Shown here: one piece after another, positions 59,801-64,000 of the stretch
How positions within the stretch are numbered: position 1 is the stretch's first letter
How the letters are laid out: each line of letters starts with the position of its first letter
Source: Stenocarpella maydis
Taxonomy: Eukaryota > Ascomycota > Sordariomycetes > Diaporthales > Diaporthaceae
Direction of reading: 5' to 3'
NCBI GenBank assembly: GCA_002270565.1
Contig: NQMI01000110.1
Span: forward strand, 1-64,000
Length of the DNA stretch: 64,000 nt
Program-made: the position numbers and the translations under genes
The notes under the pieces: generated by a model
What the model was told of the DNA's origin: nothing
Databases searched by the model: none
Seen by the model: only the letters and a program-made list of their open reading frames with translations

Positions 59801-61165
59801 GGCCCTCGCCCATCAGGAACGGCATTGATTCCCCGTGCCTAATCCCCGGACACGAACGGCAGACACACACACACACACACACACACACAGTGGCTGTGGA
59901 TGACTGACTGGTTGGTTGGCTTGAAAATGGAACAAGAAAAAAAGCCCCCTCACACTCTCGCCTTGCTAGTGTACAGCCGTATCGCGTCTCTGTGCGCGGC
60001 TTCGCATACAATGCGTACCCGTCTCTACGGAGTGCCACAAAATATCTGCACCTTGTCCTGCAGCTTATTTTTTTGATGGTCCATAAGAAATCTCGGTGGC
60101 AACTGAGCTGCTGGGACCGAAGGGGGACACCGAAATGGCTTGGCTGCCTCGGAGGGTCCTCTTCCCCAGGTTGGCGGATTAAAAGGGGGCTAATAACATT
60201 AGAGGCTGGCTTTCTTTTTCCCTCTGAAACATGGCCCATCGCGACCTGTGCTGCGGGGGGGGGGGTTCTGGTGTTATTACACTACTGTGTATTATGGCAG
60301 TCTGGGGGCCATTCCGGTGCTCTGGCATGGAAATTGGCAATCTCGTGGACCGGTAATGCTGACGGGCCCAGCTTGCCATCCTCTCATCTGCCCCGATAGA
60401 TTATCGCATCCCTGCAGCTGCCTTCACACGTGCAGACGTGCTGGGAGAATTTGCTCCGCCCTGCCGTTGGGTGAGATGTCTGATCCGATGCCCTCACCAT
60501 GTGCACACCCCGCAGTCCAGGGCAGCATGACGCCATGGCAAGGGTCTTGCGAGCCGTGTGAACCTTGATCGCGGGGTTCTCGTTGCCGTCGGTTTCGACA
60601 AGTATCGTTATTGCATCTTGCGCAGTCCAAGGGCGGAGTGGGCGGCCGTGCCATTGGATCCAAGGCTTACAAGTGTACTTAGGTATGCAAGCCAGATGGT
60701 GTATCGTCCACCAGGCTCTACGTGGTAGATGGTTCGCCCTGCAAAAGAAGCGGTGCTGAGAGTTACTCGCTCGCAGGACTCATGATGGGAGCGGCCCGCC
60801 GTCGTTGGTCAGAGGAGCTGCTCTGGCTTGTGCTGCATTGCGCTGCACAGGCACGGCGGCCAAAGCGGTTGGGGGCGAGGCGAGGCGAGGCGACCTGCGT
60901 CACATGCCTAACCGCACTCACTCACTGCACTGATCAGGCTCAGACAGACGTCAGCAGCCCAGGTCAGCACACACACAATGCATACGCGTCTCACCTCTTC
61001 ACACATCAAGTGTCCAGCGCCCTGCCCAGCAGATACAGCCTATCGCATTGCATCACCTGCGCGAGACGCATCCGAGCGCAAAGCCTTTGTTGCACCTTGC
61101 CTCAGGATGAGAGACCCTGGTCGGCAATAGCAATTCCCAATCCCGAGAAACCGGGTTGCGCCAAG
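56877..61165. promoter_or_regulatory. Long divergent intergenic region, kinase / Pex gene
   Basis: This 4.3 kb lies between two outward-reading genes and carries both promoters and probably a long, intron-containing kinase leader (56877-57600). No coding pattern is seen. Contents: GGTT runs (57778-57795), CAG repeats (58365-58378), GAG repeats (58574-58602), a CA tract (59863-59888), and homopolymers. Confidence 0.45.
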
Positions 61166-62697
61166 ATGGACAACTTCACCGACGACCTCCTTTTCAACGC
61201 CGTCCAGGCCGACGAGGACGCCGCCGGGAGCACTCACACCGATGCTGACGCTCAGAACATCTCCTCGCCAGAGCAGGTGCACAAAGGCAAGACCAAGGGA
61301 CGCAGGTGGCGCGGCCTGTCTGCGCTCTCGGCCTCGGCCAGCATGCAGGACAAGATGCTCGAAAAGTAGGGACATGGCACTGCATTCTTGTTTCCTTCAG
61401 CCCCTGACCAGACATGTGCAGGCTCCTCTCCTCCATGATGCCGACCGACCTCGCGCCCGGCGGAGAGATCCAGAACACACCAGTCCCTACCGACTCCTTC
61501 AGCAGCTATGAGGCCTCACGCCCGCCCTTCACCCTGCCCACCATGTCCAACAATTTCCGCCGCTTCAACGCCCGCATCGGCGTCGTCTTCAAGTTCCAGT
61601 CGCGCGTCATCAAGCTGCTCTCCTGGCGCCGCCCGAGCCACACCCTCTCCTTCCTCGCCGTCTACACCCTCGTGTGCCTCGACCCCTACCTGCTCACCGT
61701 GCTCCCCATGGCCCTGCTCCTCGTGGGCGTCTTCATCCCGTCCTTCATGGCCAGGCACCCGCCCGAGGTCAGGGAGCTGGCCTACAGCCCGCACGGCCCG
61801 CCCCGCGCCCCGGCCAGGACGGTCAAGCCGGTCAAGGAGCTCAGCCGCGACTTCTTCAAGAACATGCGCGACCTGCAGAACAGCATGGAGGACTTCTCGC
61901 GCGGCCACGACCGCGTCGTCACGGGCCTCGTGCCCAAGACAAACTTTAGCGACGAGGCCCTCAGCTCCGCCCTCTTCGTCGCCCTCTTCGCCGCCACCCT
62001 CCTCATGACCATCGCCTCCCACCTCCTCCCCTGGCGCGCCATCGCCCTCTGCGCCGGCTGGGGTACCGTCGTCTCCTCGCACCCGGCCGTCGCCCAGGCC
62101 CTCCAGGACCAGCAAAAGGCCTACTTCGCGCCCGGCGGCGAGGCGGACCGCCAGGGCGAGCGCGCGCAGACGGCCCTCGAGGCCTTTGTGGCGCGCGACA
62201 TCATCCTCGACAGCGCCCCCGAGACGCGCGAGGTCGAGATCTTTGAGCTGCAGCACCTTGACGCCGCGGGCGGGTCTGGCGAGTGGGAGCCCTGGATCTT
62301 CTCCCCATCCCCCTACGACCCGCTCTCGCAAGCGCGTATCACGGGCGAGAGGCCCTCGGGCACGCGCTTCTTCGAGGACGTCCGCGCGCCAGAGGGCTGG
62401 GAGTGGAGCGAGAAGAAGTGGGCGCTGGACCTGTGGTCGCGCGAGTGGGTCGAGGAGCGCATCATCACGGGCGTCGAGGTCGAGACAGAGGGGGAGAGGT
62501 GGGTCTATGATATGTATGACGAGAGCGCGGGGGCGTCGGGCGTGCGGGAGGAGGGCGGTGTCGGCGGTGCCAACCTGCTTAGGAGGAAGAATCTTAGCTG
62601 GGAGGAGGGCGAGGAGGGTGAGGGCCGGAGGGGCGAGTGGAGGCGGAGGAGGTGGGTTCGGCTGGTTAGGAGGAAGGCTCAGGCTGAGACTTCGTAG
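61166..62697 (+). CDS. Pex24/dysferlin-domain peroxisomal membrane protein
   Basis: The exons are 61166-61365 and 61422-62697, 491 residues. The 56-bp intron (gtaggg...cctgac...gcag) interrupts the Lys67 codon. Members of this family (Yarrowia Pex24, yeast Pex28-Pex32) are integral membrane proteins of peroxisomes or ER-peroxisome contacts and control peroxisome number and size. Visible parts: an acidic N-terminus, two long hydrophobic regions at about 141-175 and 247-285, and a C-terminal dysferlin-type part. The latter includes EVEIFELQHLD..., EWEPWIFSPSPYDPLS and the Trp-rich APEGWEWSEKKWALDL (389-404), then WVEERIITGVEVETEGERWVYD (about 408-429). A Glu/Arg-rich tail follows. ATG 61166 is chosen because the longer upstream frame has no family features and the acidic MDNFTDDLLF start is typical. 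The opposite-strand frame 61516-62331 is only a shadow. Confidence 0.9.
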
Positions 62698-64000
62698 ATA
62701 TCCCTAGCGTTGGAATGGCATTGGCATTGAATCAGAGACATTTGCTGTGTGGAAATCTGATTTTGCTCCGAGGCTTTTAGCAGGCCATGTAGCCTGGCCA
62801 GGAGGCTGCATCTAGTGCCACTCCCCAGAGAACTCAGTCTTTCATGTCTTCTACAACACACTGGGTCTTGGACACCAGGTGATGCTATGCTTTGCAGACA
62901 TGTCCTACCTACATCGAAAATACGAAACCACACTGGCATTTGCAGATATAAACTCGACTACCACGCCCGGACACTACAGCGTCTTCTGGACTCTAGTAAT
63001 AGACTATTTTTCCCCCCAAAGCTATTGATAAGTTGGCGCTACATCCTTGAATGCTGAGTCTCGTTGATATATATCAACACATTTAGTAGTACAAGTGTCT
63101 CCTCATACTGCGCTCCGTAACTCCTCAGCCCAAGCCCCGGCCTGGTTTGCCCTGCCATGAGCAAGGAATATTCGTTGTCTGAGATTTGTGATCTATCATT
63201 AGCTACCGCCAATTTCGAATGTTGAGTGTGCCAGGTGGCTTCAATATGCCTTTCTGGTGTTCCAATAGCAGTTTGTGTGCAGCAAGCACGTCGAAACATC
63301 CCATCTCTCTCGCAGTCCCTGAACCCTTGGAATACTTGAGAACGGACTCCTAGCGATGACATCTCTATAGCGGATCCCCGGGTCTTGCGAGCCGCCTTCA
63401 AAGACGCATTCCCATATGTTAGCCACGAGACTGGCAGAATCCTGTTCACTAACCATACGATACGGCATGTCAGCAGACCTATCATATAGGTCTAGGAAGC
63501 CAATCACGCGGTCTTCTTCCACTCCACGACCGGATTCTCGACACCTCTGGGAGAGAAATGTCCCCGCCCTTAATACCAGCAGAGGGCATCTCAGGTTGAC
63601 ACCGACGTCAGGCAGACTCAGCAACCACCAAATCAGTTCGGGGGGGGGGGAATCCCAGAGGGGACTCCTTACTTCCGACAAGCTGGTTTTCGATGATGGA
63701 AGTGTAGTACCGATTCAGTCTGGTGTAACATGCACCGCCCCCCCCACCCCCACCCAAAGAAAAAAAAACAAGGCCGTGGCTTTCGTAGGGCGCTGATCCC
63801 AGTGGATTGTCATGAGGTCAGATGCGCTATACACTTGATGGCAAAGCGAAACCAGATTCTCCACACCTGTGTCTGGAATCTCCAAGACTGGACAGGTCCT
63901 CCCACGTAGGTAATACCCAATGGGTACCCGCAGGACCCGTTGGTATATGCAGGGATAAAATTACCCATAGGTCCACGTAGGTGGTAGGCTGGGTCCTAAT
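62698..64000. other. 3' flank and right end of window, no clear gene
   Basis: This 1.3 kb begins with the presumed 3' UTR of the Pex gene. A minus-strand frame (63241-63681) has protein-like composition (FLDLYDRSADMPYRMVSEQD) but no family I recognise and no clear start or partner exon; it could be the edge of a gene or a relic. The last 100 bp contain short repeated ggtaccc/acgtagg words. Confidence 0.4.

Noticed and set aside
61516..62331. 271-codon minus-strand frame
   Set aside because: Antisense shadow of the Pex24-like exon, caused by high third-position GC.
63241..63681. 146-codon minus-strand frame with ordinary amino-acid composition
   Set aside because: No recognised family, no clear start, splice partner or Kozak context. 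Could be a relic; kept only as a remark in the right-end entry.

Overview
This window is nuclear DNA from a filamentous ascomycete (Pezizomycotina, probably Sordariomycetes). The genes are GC-rich and carry short introns of about 50-140 bp with CTGAC/CTAAC branch sites and AG acceptors. Intergenic gaps are long and full of simple repeats, one short (CCCTAA) telomere-type run is present, and the first 7.6 kb has the base composition and stop-codon pattern of repeat-induced point mutation (RIP).

Layout. 1-7.6 kb is an AT-rich, gene-free block built from decayed LTR-retrotransposon DNA. On the minus strand I can read a gag relic with a ruined zinc knuckle (3686-4666) and an aspartyl-protease-like frame running off the left edge (2-812). 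Two islands of ordinary composition interrupt the block; one begins with three telomeric repeats. 7.9-9.5 kb is a transition zone: the 3' end of a broken phosphate-transporter gene, then an intact gene for a protein with a helical N-terminus resembling those of fungal NLR-type proteins. 13.6-16 kb holds an NmrA/isoflavone-reductase-like gene and a pseudogene of a secreted M43 (pappalysin/MEP1-type) metalloprotease. 18.7-33 kb is the gene-dense core: an ADGF/ADA2-type adenosine deaminase, a GH78 alpha-L-rhamnosidase, a TINA/Msd1/SSX2IP-type spindle-anchoring coiled-coil protein, and a TPR/F-box/LRR protein of Dia2/Pof3 type. 39.4 kb has a small Cys/His-rich conserved fungal protein. 52.5-56.9 kb encodes a large class-II DYRK kinase (Pom1-like), and 61.2-62.7 kb a Pex24/dysferlin-domain peroxisomal membrane protein.

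The genes do not form one pathway. The core holds housekeeping and cell-cycle genes (spindle anchoring, SCF ubiquitin ligase, polarity kinase, peroxisome) plus two metabolic hydrolases. The left side looks accessory: pseudogenes, a candidate NLR-like gene and a RIP block, as expected near a subtelomere or a repeat island. Long stretches (9.5-13.6, 33-39, 39.6-52.5, 57-61 kb) show no convincing gene. Exon structures are my own reading of splice signals and frame, with no transcript support.
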